The translations under genes were made by a program, and so were the position numbers. The notes beneath the pieces are model-generated. The model ran no database searches, had not been told where the DNA came from, and worked only from the letters and a program-made list of their open reading frames with translations. From Auanema rhodensis (taxonomy: Eukaryota; Nematoda; Chromadorea; Rhabditida; Rhabditidae), in assembly GCA_964057225.1 (NCBI GenBank), contig OZ059895.1, positions 3,720,001 to 3,784,000 on the forward strand: a stretch of DNA of 64,000 nt, in the 5' to 3' direction. Positions 37,101-50,039 of this stretch are shown here, piece after piece; the first letter of the stretch is position 1; each line of letters starts with the position of its first letter.

Positions 37101-38849
37101 CACTATGTTGGAAAGATTTTAATTCAGATTTTCGAACTTTTATTCAGTTTGTTTTTTAAACTTCGATTAAGAACTTTGATTTTTGTACACCCATAAATTA
37201 TACGCAGCACAGGTTACCCTTAAATAATGAACTGACCGACTAATCAGACATGGATCTTTCCTAGTTCTGTTGCTTGAATGGATGTTTTCCTACGTAGGCT
37301 AGTAAAACATGCCCTTCAAAGCATCAGAACATGTGATCACATTCCAATTTTTTTGTATCTATTTTGTAAAGATAGTAATAAACTTTGATTTTTGTACACC
37401 CATAAATTTTACGCAGCACAGGTTACCCTTAAATAATGAACTGACCGACTAATCAGACATGGATCTTTCCTAGTTCTGTTGCTTGAATGGATGTTTTCCT
37501 ACGTAGGCTAGTAAAACATGCCCTTCAAAGCATCAGAACATGTGATCACATTCCAATTTTTTTGTATCTATCTTGTAAAGATAGTAATATATCATATGTT
37601 GAACACTATGTTGGAAAGATTTTAATTCAGATTTTCGAACTTTTATTCAGTTTGTTTTTTAAACTTTGATTAAGAACTTTGATTTTTGTACACCCATAAA
37701 TTATACGCAGCACAGGTTACCCTTAATTAATGAACTGACCGACTAATCAGACATGGATCTTTCCAAGTTCTGTTGCTTGAACGGATGTTTTCCTACGTAG
37801 GCTAGTAAAACATGCCCTTCAAAGCATCAGAACATGTGACCACATTCCAATTTTTTTGTATCTATCTTGTAAAGATAGTAATATATCATATGTTGAACAC
37901 TATGTTGGAAAGATTTTAATTCAGATTTTCGAACTTTTATTCAGTTTGTTTTTTAAACTTTGATTAAGAACTTTGATTTTTGTACACCCATAAATTATAC
38001 GCAGCACAGGTTACCCTTAAATAATGAACTGACCGACTAATCAGACATGGATCTTTCCTAGTTCTGTTGCTTGAATGGATGTTTTCCTACGTAGGCTAGT
38101 AAAACATGCCCTTCAAAGCATCAGAACATGTGATCACATTCCAATTTTTTTGTATCTATCTTGTAAAGATAGTAATATATCATATGTTGAACACTATGTT
38201 GGAAAGATTTTAATTCAGATTTTTTCAACTTTCACTCAGTTTGTTTTCTAAACTTTGATTAAGAACCTTGTTGTTTGTACACCCATAAATTTTACGCAGC
38301 ACAGGTTACCCTTAAATAATGAACTGACCGACTAATCAGACATGGATCTTTCCTAGTTCTGTTGCTTGAATGGATGTTTTCCTACGTAGGCTAGTAAAAC
38401 ATGCCCTTCAAAGCATCAGAACATGTGATCACATTCCAATTTTTTTGTATCTATCTTGTAAAGATAGTAATATATCATATGTTGAACACTATGTTGGAAA
38501 GATTTTAATTCAGATTTTCTAACTTTTATTCAGTTTGTTTTTTAAACTTTGATTAAGAACTTTGATTTTTGTACACCCATAAATTATACGCAGCACAGGT
38601 TACCCTTAAATAATGAACTGACCGACTAATCAGACATGGATCTTTCCTAGTTCTGTTGCTTGAATGGATGTTTTCCTACGTAGGCTAGTAAAACATGCCC
38701 TTCAAAGCATCAGAACATGTGATCACATTCCAATTTTTTTGTATCTATCTTGTAAAGATAGTAATATATCATATGTTGAACACTATGTTGGAAAGATTTT
38801 AATTCAGATTTTCTAACTTTTATTCAGTTTGTTTTTTAAACTTTGATTA
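34106..38849 (+). repeat. Higher-order repeat, copy III (monomers 132-148)
   Basis: Starts: 34106, 34400(S), 34609, 34903, 35197, 35491, 35785, 36079, 36373, 36667(S), 36876, 37170(S), 37379, 37673, 37967(B), 38262, 38556; the rest are L. The offset is 3861 bp from copy II (11 L + 3 S) and 10533 bp from copy I. It keeps the seven-L run, TTGTTCAG near 35462, TTACTC long copy 139 and CTTCGATTAAG near 37162. It extends past the end of copy II into the B monomer and two L units that match copy I's 27434-28316. Monomer 132 at its left edge is a mosaic. Confidence 0.9.
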
Positions 38850-41800
38850 AGAACTTTGATTTTTGTACACCCATAAATTATACGCAGCACAGGTTACTCT
38901 TAATTAATGAACTGACCGACTAATCAGACATGGATCTTTCCAAGTTCTGTTGCTTGAATGGATGTTTTCCTACGTAGGCTAGTAAAACATGCCCTTCAAA
39001 GCATCAGAACATGTGATCACATTCCAATTTTTTTGTATCTATCTTGTAAAGATAGTAATATATCATATGTTGAACACTATGTTGGAAAGATTTTAATTCA
39101 GATTTTCGAACTTTTATTCAGTTTGTTTTTTAAACTTTGATTAAGAACTTTGATTTTTGTACACCCATAAATTATACGCAGCACAGGTTACTCTTAATTA
39201 ATGAACTGACCGACTAATCAGACATGGATCTTTCCAAGTTCTGTTGCTTGAACGGATGTTTTCCTACGTAGGCTAGTAAAACATGTCCTTCAAAGCATCA
39301 GAACATGTGACCACATTCCAATTTTTCTGTATCTATCTTGTAAAGATAGTAATAAACTTTGATTTTTGTACACCCATAAATTATACGCAGCACAGGTTAC
39401 CCTTAAATAATGAACTGACCGACTAATCAGACATGGATCTTTCCTAGTTCTGTTGCTTGAATGGATGTTTTCCTACGTAGGCTAGTGAAACATGCCCTTC
39501 AAAGCATCAGAACATGTGATCACATTCCAATTTTTTTGTATCTATCTTGTAAAGATAGTAATATATCATATGTTGAACACTATGTTGGAAAGATTTTAAT
39601 TCAGATTTTCTAACTTTTAATCAGTTTGTTTTTTAAACTTTGATTAAGAACTTTGATTTTTGTACACCCATAAATTATACGCAGCACAGGTTACCCTTAA
39701 ATAATGAACTGACCGACTAATCAGACATGGATCTTTCCTAGTTCTGTTGCTTGAATGGATGTTTTCCTACGTAGGCTAGTAAAACATGCCCTTCAAAGCA
39801 TCAGAACATGTGATCACATTCCAATTTTTTTGTATCTATCTTGTAAAGATAGTAATATATCATATGTTGAACACTATGTTGGAAAGATTTTAATTCAGAT
39901 TTTCTAACTTTTATTCAGTTTGTTTTTAAAACTTTGATTAAGAACTTTGATTTTTGTACACCCATAAATTATACGCAGCACAGGTTACCCTTAAATAATG
40001 AACTGACCGACTAATCAGACATGGATCTTTCCTAGTTCTGTTGCTTGAATGGATGTTTTCCTACGTAGGCTAGTAAAACATGCCCTTCAAAGCATCAGAA
40101 CATGTGATCACATTCCAATTTTTTGGTATCTATCTTGTAAAGATAGTAATAAACTTTGATTTTTGTACAACCATAAATTATACGCAGCACAGGTTACCCT
40201 TAAATAATGAACTGACCGACTAATCAAACATGGATCTTTCCTAGTTCTGTTGCTTGAACGGATGTTTTCCTACGTAGGCTAGTAAAACATGCCCTTCAAA
40301 GCATCAGAACATGTGACCACATTCCAATTTTTTTGTATCTATCTTGTAAAGATAGTAATAAACTTTGATTTTTGTACACCCATAAATTATACGCAGCACA
40401 GGTTACCCTTAAATAATGAACTGACCGACTAATCAGACATGGATCTTTCCTAGTTCTGTTGCTTGAATGGATGTTTTCCTACGTAGGCTAGTAAAACATG
40501 CCCTTCAAAGCATCAGAACATGTGATCACATTCCAATTTTTTTGTATCTATCTTGTAAAGATAGTAATATATCATATGTTGAACACTATGTTGGAAAGAT
40601 TTTAATTCAGATTTTCTAACTTTTATTCAGTTTGTTTTTTAAACTTTGATTAAGAACTTTGATTTTTGTTTACCCATAAATTATACGCAGCACAGGTTAC
40701 CCTTAAATAATGAACTGACCGACTAATCAGACATGGATCTTTCCTAGTTCTGTTGCTTGAATGGATGTTTTTCTACGTAGGCTAGTAAAACATGACCTTC
40801 AAAGCATCAGAACATGTGATCACATTCCAATATTTTTGTATCTATCTTGTAAAGATAGTAATATATCATATGTTGAACACTATGTTGGAAAGATTTTCAT
40901 TCAGATTTTTTAATTTTTATTCAGTTTGTTTTTTAAACTTTGATTAAGAACTTTGATTTTTGTTTACCCATAAATTATACGCAGCACAGGTTACCCTTAA
41001 ATAATGAACTGACCGACTAATCAGACATGGATCTTTCCTAGTTCTGTTGCTTGAATGGATGTTTTCCTACGTAGGCTAGTAAAACATGCCCTTCAAAGCA
41101 TCAGAACATGTGATCACATTCCAATTTTTTTGTATCTATCTTGTAAAGATAGTAATATATCATATGTTGAACACTATGTTGGAAAGATTTTAATTCAGAT
41201 TTTCGAACTTTTATTCAGTTTGTTTTTTAAACTTTGATTAAGAACTTTGATTTTTGTACACCCATAAATTATACGCAGCACAGGTTACCCTTAAATAATG
41301 AACTGACCGACTAATCAGACATGGATCTTTCCTAGTTCTGTTGCTTGAATGGATGTTTTCCTACGTAGGCTAGTAAAACATGCCCTTCAAAGCATCAGAA
41401 CATGTGATCACATTCCAATTTTTTTGTATCTATTTTGTAAAGATAGTAATAAACTTTGATTTTTGTACACCCATAAATTTTACGCAGCACAGGTTACCCT
41501 TAAATAATGAACTGACCGACTAATCAGACATGGATCTTTCCTAGTTCTGTTGCTTGAATGGATGTTTTCCTACGTAGGCTAGTAAAACATGCCCTTCAAA
41601 GCATCAGAACATGTGATCACATTCCAATTTTTTTGTATCTATCTTGTAAAGATAGTAATATATCATATGTTGAACACTATGTTGGAAAGATTTTAATTCA
41701 GATTTTCGAACTTTTATTCAGTTTGTTTTTTAAACTTTGATTAAGAACTTTGATTTTTGTACACCCATAAATTATACGCAGCACAGGTTACCCTTAATTA

Positions 41801-43252
41801 ATGAACTGACCGACTAATCAGACATGGATCTTTCCAAGTTCTGTTGCTTGAACGGATGTTTTCCTACGTAGGCTAGTAAAACATGCCCTTCAAAGCATCA
41901 GAACATGTGACCACATTCCAATTTTTTTGTATCTATCTTGTAAAGATAGTAATATATCATATGTTGAACACTATGTTGGAAAGATTTTAATTCAGATTTT
42001 CGAACTTTTATTCAGTTTGTTTTTTAAACTTTGATTAAGAACTTTGATTTTTGTACACCCATAAATTATACGCAGCACAGGTTACCCTTAAATAATGAAC
42101 TGACCGACTAATCAGACATGGATCTTTCCTAGTTCTGTTGCTTGAATGGATGTTTTCCTACGTAGGCTAGTAAAACATGCCCTTCAAAGCATCAGAACAT
42201 GTGATCACATTCCAATTTTTTTGTATCTATCTTGTAAAGATAGTAATAAACTTTGATTTTTGTACACCCATAAATTATACGCAGCACAGGTTACCCTTAA
42301 ATAATGAACTGACCGACTAATCAGACATGGATCTTTCCTAGTTCTGTTGCTTGAATGGATGTTTTCCTACGTAGGCTAGTAAAACATGCCCTTCAAAGCA
42401 TCAGAACATGTGATCACATTCCAATTTTTTTGTATCTATCTTGTAAAGATAGTAATAAACTTTGATTTTTGTACACCCATAAATTATACGCAGCACAGGT
42501 TACCCTTAAATAATGAACTGACCGACTAATCAGACATGGATCTTTCCTAGTTCTGTTGCTTGAATGGATGTTTTCCTACGTAGGCTAGTAAAACATGCCC
42601 TTCAAAGCATCAGAACATGTGATCACATTCCAATTTTTTTGTATCTATCTTGTAAAGATAGTAATAAACTTTGATTTTTGTACACCCATAAATTATACGC
42701 AGCACAGGTTACCCTTAAATAATGAACTGACCGACTAATCAGACATGGATCTTTCCTAGTTCTGTTGCTTGAATGGATGTTTTCCTACGTAGGCTAGTAA
42801 AACATGCCCTTCAAAGCATCAGAACATGTGATCACATTCCAATTTTTTTGTATCTATCTTGTAAAGATAGTAATATATCATATGTTGAACACTATGTTGG
42901 AAAGATTTTAATTCAGATTTTCTAACTTTTAATCAGTTTGTTTTTTAAACTTTGATTAAGAACTTTGATTTTTGTACACCCATAAATTATACGCAGCACA
43001 GGTTACCCTTAAATAATGAACTGACCGACTAATCAGACATGGATCTTTCCTAGTTCTGTTGCTTGAATGGATGTTTTCCTACGTAGGCTAGTAAAACATG
43101 CCCTTCAAAGCATCAGAACATGTGATCACATTCCAATTTTTTTGTATCTATCTTGTAAAGATAGTAATATATCATATGTTGAACACTATGTTGGAAAGAT
43201 TTTAATTCAGATTTTCTAACTTTTATTCAGTTTGTTTTTTAAACTTTGATTA
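38850..43252 (+). repeat. Monomers 149-165, mixed, includes a degenerate unit
   Basis: Order L,S,L,L,S,S,L,L,L,S,L,L,S,S,S,L,L with starts 38850, 39144, 39353, 39647, 39941, 40150, 40359, 40653, 40947, 41241, 41450, 41744, 42038, 42247, 42456, 42665 and 42959. 39144-40946 matches 2558-4362 in order, spacing and marks. Three successive S units occupy 42038-42664. Private changes: CATGTCC near 39282, CTAGTGAAAC near 39484, TTTTTGGTATC near 40122, GTACAACC near 40166. Confidence 0.85.
40653..40946 (+). repeat. Degenerate long monomer 156
   Basis: This copy has about six changes not seen in its neighbours: TTTTTCTACGTAGG near 40768, CATGACC near 40791, AATATTTTTG near 40830, GATTTTCATTCAG near 40892 and TTTTTTAATTTTTATTC near 40906. 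It begins with GATTTTTGTTTACCC in place of GATTTTTGTACACCC, a change shared only with the next monomer (40947). The cluster suggests a unit that has escaped recent homogenisation. Confidence 0.82.
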
Positions 43253-46200
43253 AGAACTTTGATTTTTGTACACCCATAAATTATACGCAGCACAGGTTAC
43301 CCTTAAATAATGAACTGACCGACTAATCAGACATGGATCTTTCCTAGTTCTGTTGCTTGAATGGATGTTTTCCTACGTAGGCTAGTAAAACATGCCCTTA
43401 AAAGCATCAGAACATGTGATCACATTCCAATTTTTTTGTATCTATTTTGTAAAGATAGTAATAAACTTTGATTTTTGTACACCCATAAATTTTACGCAGC
43501 ACAGGTTACCCTTAAATAATGAACTGACCGACTAATCAGACATGGATCTTTCCTAGTTCTGTTGCTTGAATGGATGTTTTCCTACGTAGGCTAGTAAAAC
43601 ATGCCCTTCAAAACATCAGAACATGTGATCACATTCCAATTTTTTTGTATCTATCTTGTAAAGATAGTAATATATCATATGTTGAACACTATGTTGGAAA
43701 GATTTTAATTCAGATTTTCAAACTTTTATTCAGTTTGTTTTTTAAACTTTGATTAAGAACTTTGATTTTTGTACACCCATAAATTATACGCAGCACAGGT
43801 TACCCTTAATTAATGAACTGACCGACTAATCAGACATGGATCTTTCCAAGTTCTGTTGCTTGAACGGATGTTTTCCTACTTAGGCTAGTAAAACATGCCC
43901 TTCAAAGCATCAGAACATGTGACCACATTCCAATTTTTCTGTATCTATCTTGTAAAGATAGTAATAAACTTTGATTTTTGTACACCCATAAATTATACGC
44001 AGCACAGGTTACCCTTAAATAATGAACTGACCGACTAATCAGACATGGATCTTTCCTAGTTCTGTTGCTTGAATGGATGTTTTCCTACGTAGGCTAGTAA
44101 AACATGCCCTTCAAAGCATCAGAACATGTGATCACATTCCAATTTTTTTGTATCTATCTTGTAAAGATAGTAATATATCATATGTTGAACACTATGTTGG
44201 AAAGATTTTAATTCAGATTTTCAAACTTTTATTCAGTTTGTTTTTTAAACTTTGATTAAGAACTTTGATTTTTGTACACCCATAAATTATACGCAGCACA
44301 GGTTACCCTTAATTAATGAACTGACCGACTAATCAGACATGGATCTTTCCAAGTTCTGTTGCTTGAACGGATGTTTTCCTACTTAGGCTAGTAAAACATG
44401 CCCTTCAAAGCATCAGAACATGTGACCACATTCCAATTTTTCTGTATCTATCTTGTAAAGATAGTAATAAACTTTGATTTTTGTACACCCATAAATTATA
44501 CGCAGCACAGGTTACCCTCAAATAATGAACTGACCGACTAATCAGACATGGATCTTTCCTAGTTCTGTTGCTTGAATGGATGTTTTCCTACGTAGGCTAG
44601 TAAAACATGCCCTTCAAAGCATCAGAACATGTGATCACATTCCAATTTTTTTGTATCTATCTTGTAAAGATAGTAATAAACTTTGATTTTTGTACACCCA
44701 TAAATTATACGCAGCACAGGTTACCCTTAAATAATGAACTGACCGACTAATCAGACATGGATCTTTCCTAGTTCTGTTGCTTGAATGGATGTTTTCCTAC
44801 GTAGGCTAGTAAAACATGCCCTTCAAAGCATCAGAACATGTGATCACATTCCAATTTTTTTGTATCTATCTTGTAAAGATAGTAATATATCATATGTTGA
44901 ACACTATGTTGGAAAGATTTTAATTCAGATTTTCAAACTTTCATTCAGTTTGTTTTTTAAACTTTGATTAAGAACTTTGATTTTTGTACACCCATAAATT
45001 ATACGCAGCACAGGTTACCCTTAATTAATGAACTGACCGACTAATCAGACATGGATCTTTCCAAGTTCTGTTGCTTGAACGGATGTTTTCCTACTTAGGC
45101 TAGTAAAACATGCCCTTCAAAGCATCAGAACATGTGACCACATTCCAATTTTTCTGTATCTATCTTGTAAAGATAGTAATAAACTTTGATTTTTGTACAC
45201 CCATAAATTATACGCAACACAGGTTACCCTTAAATAATGAACTGACCGACTAATCAGACATGGATCTTTCCTAGTTCTGTTGCTTGAATGGATGTTTTCC
45301 TACGTAGGCTAGTAAAACATGCCCTTCAAAGCATCAGAACATGTGATCACATTCCAATTTTTTTGTATCTATCTTGTAAAGATAGTAATATATCATATGT
45401 TGAACACTATGTTGGAAAGATTTTAATTCAGATTTTCTAACTTTTAATCAGTTTGTTTTTTAAACTTTGATTAAGAACTTTGATTTTTGTACACCCATAA
45501 ATTATACGCAGCACAGGTTACCCTTAAATAATGAACTGACCGACTAATCAGACATGGATCTTTCCTAGTTCTGTTGCTTGAATGGATGTTTTCCTACGTA
45601 GGCTAGTAAAACATGCCCTTCAAAGCATCAGAACATGTGATCACATTCCAATTTTTTTGTATCTATCTTGTAAAGATAGTAATAAACTTTGATTTTTGTA
45701 CACCCATAAATTATACGCAGCACAGGTTACCCTTAAATAATGAACTGACCGACTAATCAGACATGGATCTTTCCTAGTTCTGTTGCTTGAATGGATGTTT
45801 TCCTACGTAGGCTAGTAAAACATGCCCTTCAAAGCATCAGAACATGTGATCACATTCCAATTTTTTTGTATCTATCTTGTAAAGATAGTAATATATCATA
45901 TGTTGAACACTATGTTGGAAAGATTTTAATTCAGATTTTCTAACTTTTATTCAGTTTGTTTTTTAAACTTTGATTAAGAACTTTGATTTTTGTACACCCA
46001 TAAATTATACGCAGCACAGGTTACCCTTAAATAATGAACTGACCGACTAATCAGACATGGATCTTTCCTAGTTCTGTTGCTTGAATGGATGTTTTCCTAC
46101 GTAGGCTAGTAAAACATGCCCTTCAAAGCATCAGAACATGTGATCACATTCCAATTTTTTTGTATCTATCTTGTAAAGATAGTAATAAACTTTGATTTTT

Positions 46201-47694
46201 GTACACCCATAAATTATACGCAGCACAGGTTACCCTTAAATAATGAACTGACCGACTAATCAGACATGGATCTTTCCTAGTTCTGTTGCTTGAATGGATG
46301 TTTTCCTACGTAGGCTAGTAAAACATGCCCTTCAAAGCATCAGAACATGTGATCACATTCCAATTTTTTTGTATCTATCTTGTAAAGATAGTAATATATC
46401 ATATGTTGAACACTATGTTGGAAAGATTTTAATTCAGATTTTCTAACTTTTATTCAGTTTGTTTTTTAAACTTTGATTAAGAACTTTGATTTTTGTACAC
46501 CCATAAATTATACGCAGCACAGGTTACCCTTAAATAATGAACTGACCGACTAATCAGACATGGATCTTTCCTAGTTCTGTTGCTTGAATGGATGTTTTCC
46601 TACGTATGCTAGTAAAACATGCCCTTCAAAGCATCAGAACATGTGACCACATTCCAATTTTTCTGTATCTATCTTGTAAAGATAGTAATAAACTTTGATT
46701 TTTGTACACCCATAAATTATACGCAGCACAGGTTACCCTTAAATAATGAACTGACCGACTAATCAGACATGGATCTTTCCTAGTTCTGTTGCTTGAATGG
46801 ATGTTTTCCTACGTAGGCTAGTAAAACATGCCCTTCAAAGCATCAGAACATGTGATCACATTCCAATTTTTTTGTATCTATCTTGTAAAGATAGTAATAT
46901 ATCATATGTTGAACACTATGTTGGAAAGATTTTAATTCAGATTTTCAAACTTTTATTCAGTTTGTTTTTTAAACTTTGATTAAGAACTTTGATTTTTGTA
47001 CACCCATAAATTATACGCAGCACAGGTTACCCTTAATTAATGAACTGACCGACTAATCAGACATGGATCTTTCCAAGTTCTGTTGCTTGAACGGATGTTT
47101 TCCTACTTAGGCTAGTAAAACATGCCCTTCAAAGCATCAGAACATGTGACCACATTCCAATTTTTCTGTATCTATCTTGTAAAGATAGTAATAAACTTTG
47201 ATTTTTGTACACCCATAAATTATACGCAGCACAGGTTACCCTCAAATAATGAACTGACCGACTAATCAGACATGGATCTTTCCTAGTTCTGTTGCTTGAA
47301 TGGATGTTTTCCTACGTAGGCTAGTAAAACATGCCCTTCAAAGCATCAGAACATGTGATCACATTCCAATTTTTTTGTATCTATCTTGTAAAGATAGTAA
47401 TAAACTTTGATTTTTGTACACCCATAAATTATACGCAGCACAGGTTACCCTTAAATAATGAACTGACCGACTAATCAGACATGGATCTTTCCTAGTTCTG
47501 TTGCTTGAATGGATGTTTTCCTACGTAGGCTAGTAAAACATGCCCTTCAAAGCATCAGAACATGTGATCACATTCCAATTTTTTTGTATCTATCTTGTAA
47601 AGATAGTAATATATCATATGTTGAACACTATGTTGGAAAGATTTTAATTCAGATTTTCTAACTTTTATTCAGTTTGTTTTTTAAACTTTGATTA
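43253..47694 (+). repeat. 4442-bp block, copy 1 (monomers 166-183)
   Basis: Order S,L,S,L,S,S,L,S,L,S,L,S,L,S,L,S,S,L with starts 43253, 43462, 43756, 43965, 44259, 44468, 44677, 44971, 45180, 45474, 45683, 45977, 46186, 46480, 46689, 46983, 47192 and 47401. Marks: CCCTTAAAAGC in 166, TTCAAAC long copies each followed by a TACTTAGG short copy, CCCTCAAAT in 171 and 182, CTTTCATTC in 172, ACGCAACAC in 174. Monomers 169-171 and 180-182 are an internal repeat at 2724 bp. TACGTATGCT near 46602 is private. Confidence 0.88.
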
Positions 47695-50039
47695 AGAACT
47701 TTGATTTTTGTACACCCATAAATTATACGCAGCACAGGTTACCCTTAAATAATGAACTGACCGACTAATCAGACATGGATCTTTCCTAGTTCTGTTGCTT
47801 GAATGGATGTTTTCCTACGTAGGCTAGTAAAACATGCCCTTAAAAGCATCAGAACATGTGATCACATTCCAATTTTTTTGTATCTATTTTGTAAAGATAG
47901 TAATAAACTTTGATTTTTGTACACCCATAAATTTTACGCAGCACAGGTTACCCTTAAATAATGAACTGACCGACTAATCAGACATGGATCTTTCCTAGTT
48001 CTGTTGCTTGAATGGATGTTTTCCTACGTAGGCTAGTAAAACATGCCCTTCAAAGCATCAGAACATGTGATCACATTCCAATTTTTTTGTATCTATCTTG
48101 TAAAGATAGTAATATATCATATGTTGAACACTATGTTGGAAAGATTTTAATTCAGATTTTCAAACTTTTATTCAGTTTGTTTTTTAAACTTTGATTAAGA
48201 ACTTTGATTTTTGTACACCCATAAATTATACGCAGCACAGGTTACCCTTAATTAATGAACTGACCGACTAATCAGACATGGATCTTTCCAAGTTCTGTTG
48301 CTTGAACGGATGTTTTCCTACTTAGGCTAGTAAAACATGCCCTTCAAAGCATCAGAACATGTGACCACATTCCAATTTTTCTGTATCTATCTTGTAAAGA
48401 TAGTAATAAACTTTGATTTTTGTACACCCATAAATTATACGCAGCACAGGTTACCCTTAAATAATGAACTGACCGACTAATCAGACATGGATCTTTCCTA
48501 GTTCTGTTGCTTGAATGGATGTTTTCCTACGTAGGCTAGTAAAACATGCCCTTCAAAGCATCAGAACATGTGATCACATTCCAATTTTTTTGTATCTATC
48601 TTGTAAAGATAGTAATATATCATATGTTGAACACTATGTTGGAAAGATTTTAATTCAGATTTTCAAACTTTCATTCAGTTTGTTTTTTAAACTTTGATTA
48701 AGAACTTTGATTTTTGTACACCCATAAATTATACGCAGCACAGGTTACCCTTAATTAATGAACTGACCGACTAATCAGACATGGATCTTTCCAAGTTCTG
48801 TTGCTTGAACGGATGTTTTCCTACTTAGGCTAGTAAAACATGCCCTTCAAAGCATCAGAACATGTGACCACATTCCAATTTTTCTGTATCTATCTTGTAA
48901 AGATAGTAATAAACTTTGATTTTTGTACACCCATAAATTATACGCAACACAGGTTACCCTTAAATAATGAACTGACCGACTAATCAGACATGGATCTTTC
49001 CTAGTTCTGTTGCTTGAATGGATGTTTTCCTACGTAGGCTAGTAAAACATGCCCTTCAAAGCATCAGAACATGTGATCACATTCCAATTTTTTTGTATCT
49101 ATCTTGTAAAGATAGTAATATATCATATGTTGAACACTATGTTGGAAAGATTTTAATTCAGATTTTCTAACTTTTAATCAGTTTGTTTTTTAAACTTTGA
49201 TTAAGAACTTTGATTTTTGTACACCCATAAATTATACGCAGCACAGGTTACCCTTAAATAATGAACTGACCGACTAATCAGACATGGATCTTTCCTAGTT
49301 CTGTTGCTTGAATGGATGTTTTCCTACGTAGGCTAGTAAAACATGCCCTTCAAAGCATCAGAACATGTGATCACATTCCAATTTTTTTGTATCTATCTTG
49401 TAAAGATAGTAATAAACTTTGATTTTTGTACACCCATAAATTATACGCAGCACAGGTTACCCTTAAATAATGAACTGACCGACTAATCAGACATGGATCT
49501 TTCCTAGTTCTGTTGCTTGAATGGATGTTTTCCTACGTAGGCTAGTAAAACATGCCCTTCAAAGCATCAGAACATGTGATCACATTCCAATTTTTTTGTA
49601 TCTATCTTGTAAAGATAGTAATAAACTTTGATTTTTGTACACCCATAAATTATACGCAGCACAGGTTACCCTTAAATAATGAACTGACCGACTAATCAGA
49701 CATGGATCTTTCCTAGTTCTGTTGCTTGAATGGATGTTTTCCTACGTAGGCTAGTAAAACATGCCCTTCAAAGCATCAGAACATGTGATCACATTCCAAT
49801 TTTTTTGTATCTATCTTGTAAAGATAGTAATAAACTTTGATTTTTGTACACCCATAAATTTTACGCAGCACAGGTTACCCTTAAATAATGAACTGACCGA
49901 CTAATCAGACATGGATCTTTCCTAGTTCTGTTGCTTGAATGGATGTTTTCCTACGTAGGCTAGTAAAACATGCCCTTCAAAGCATCAGAACATGTGATCA
50001 CATTCCAATTTTTTTGTATCCATTTTGTAAAGATAGTAA
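47695..50039 (+). repeat. 4442-bp block, copy 2, contracted (monomers 184-193)
   Basis: Order S,L,S,L,S,L,S,S,S,S with starts 47695, 47904, 48198, 48407, 48701, 48910, 49204, 49413, 49622 and 49831. CCCTTAAAAGC at 47840 is exactly 4442 bp from 43398. By the CTTTCATTC long copy (48407) and ACGCAACAC (48941) the offset has fallen to 3730 bp, so L+S+S (712 bp) is missing. After 49413 the match ends in a run of short copies, the last with TATCCATTTTG. Confidence 0.88.
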
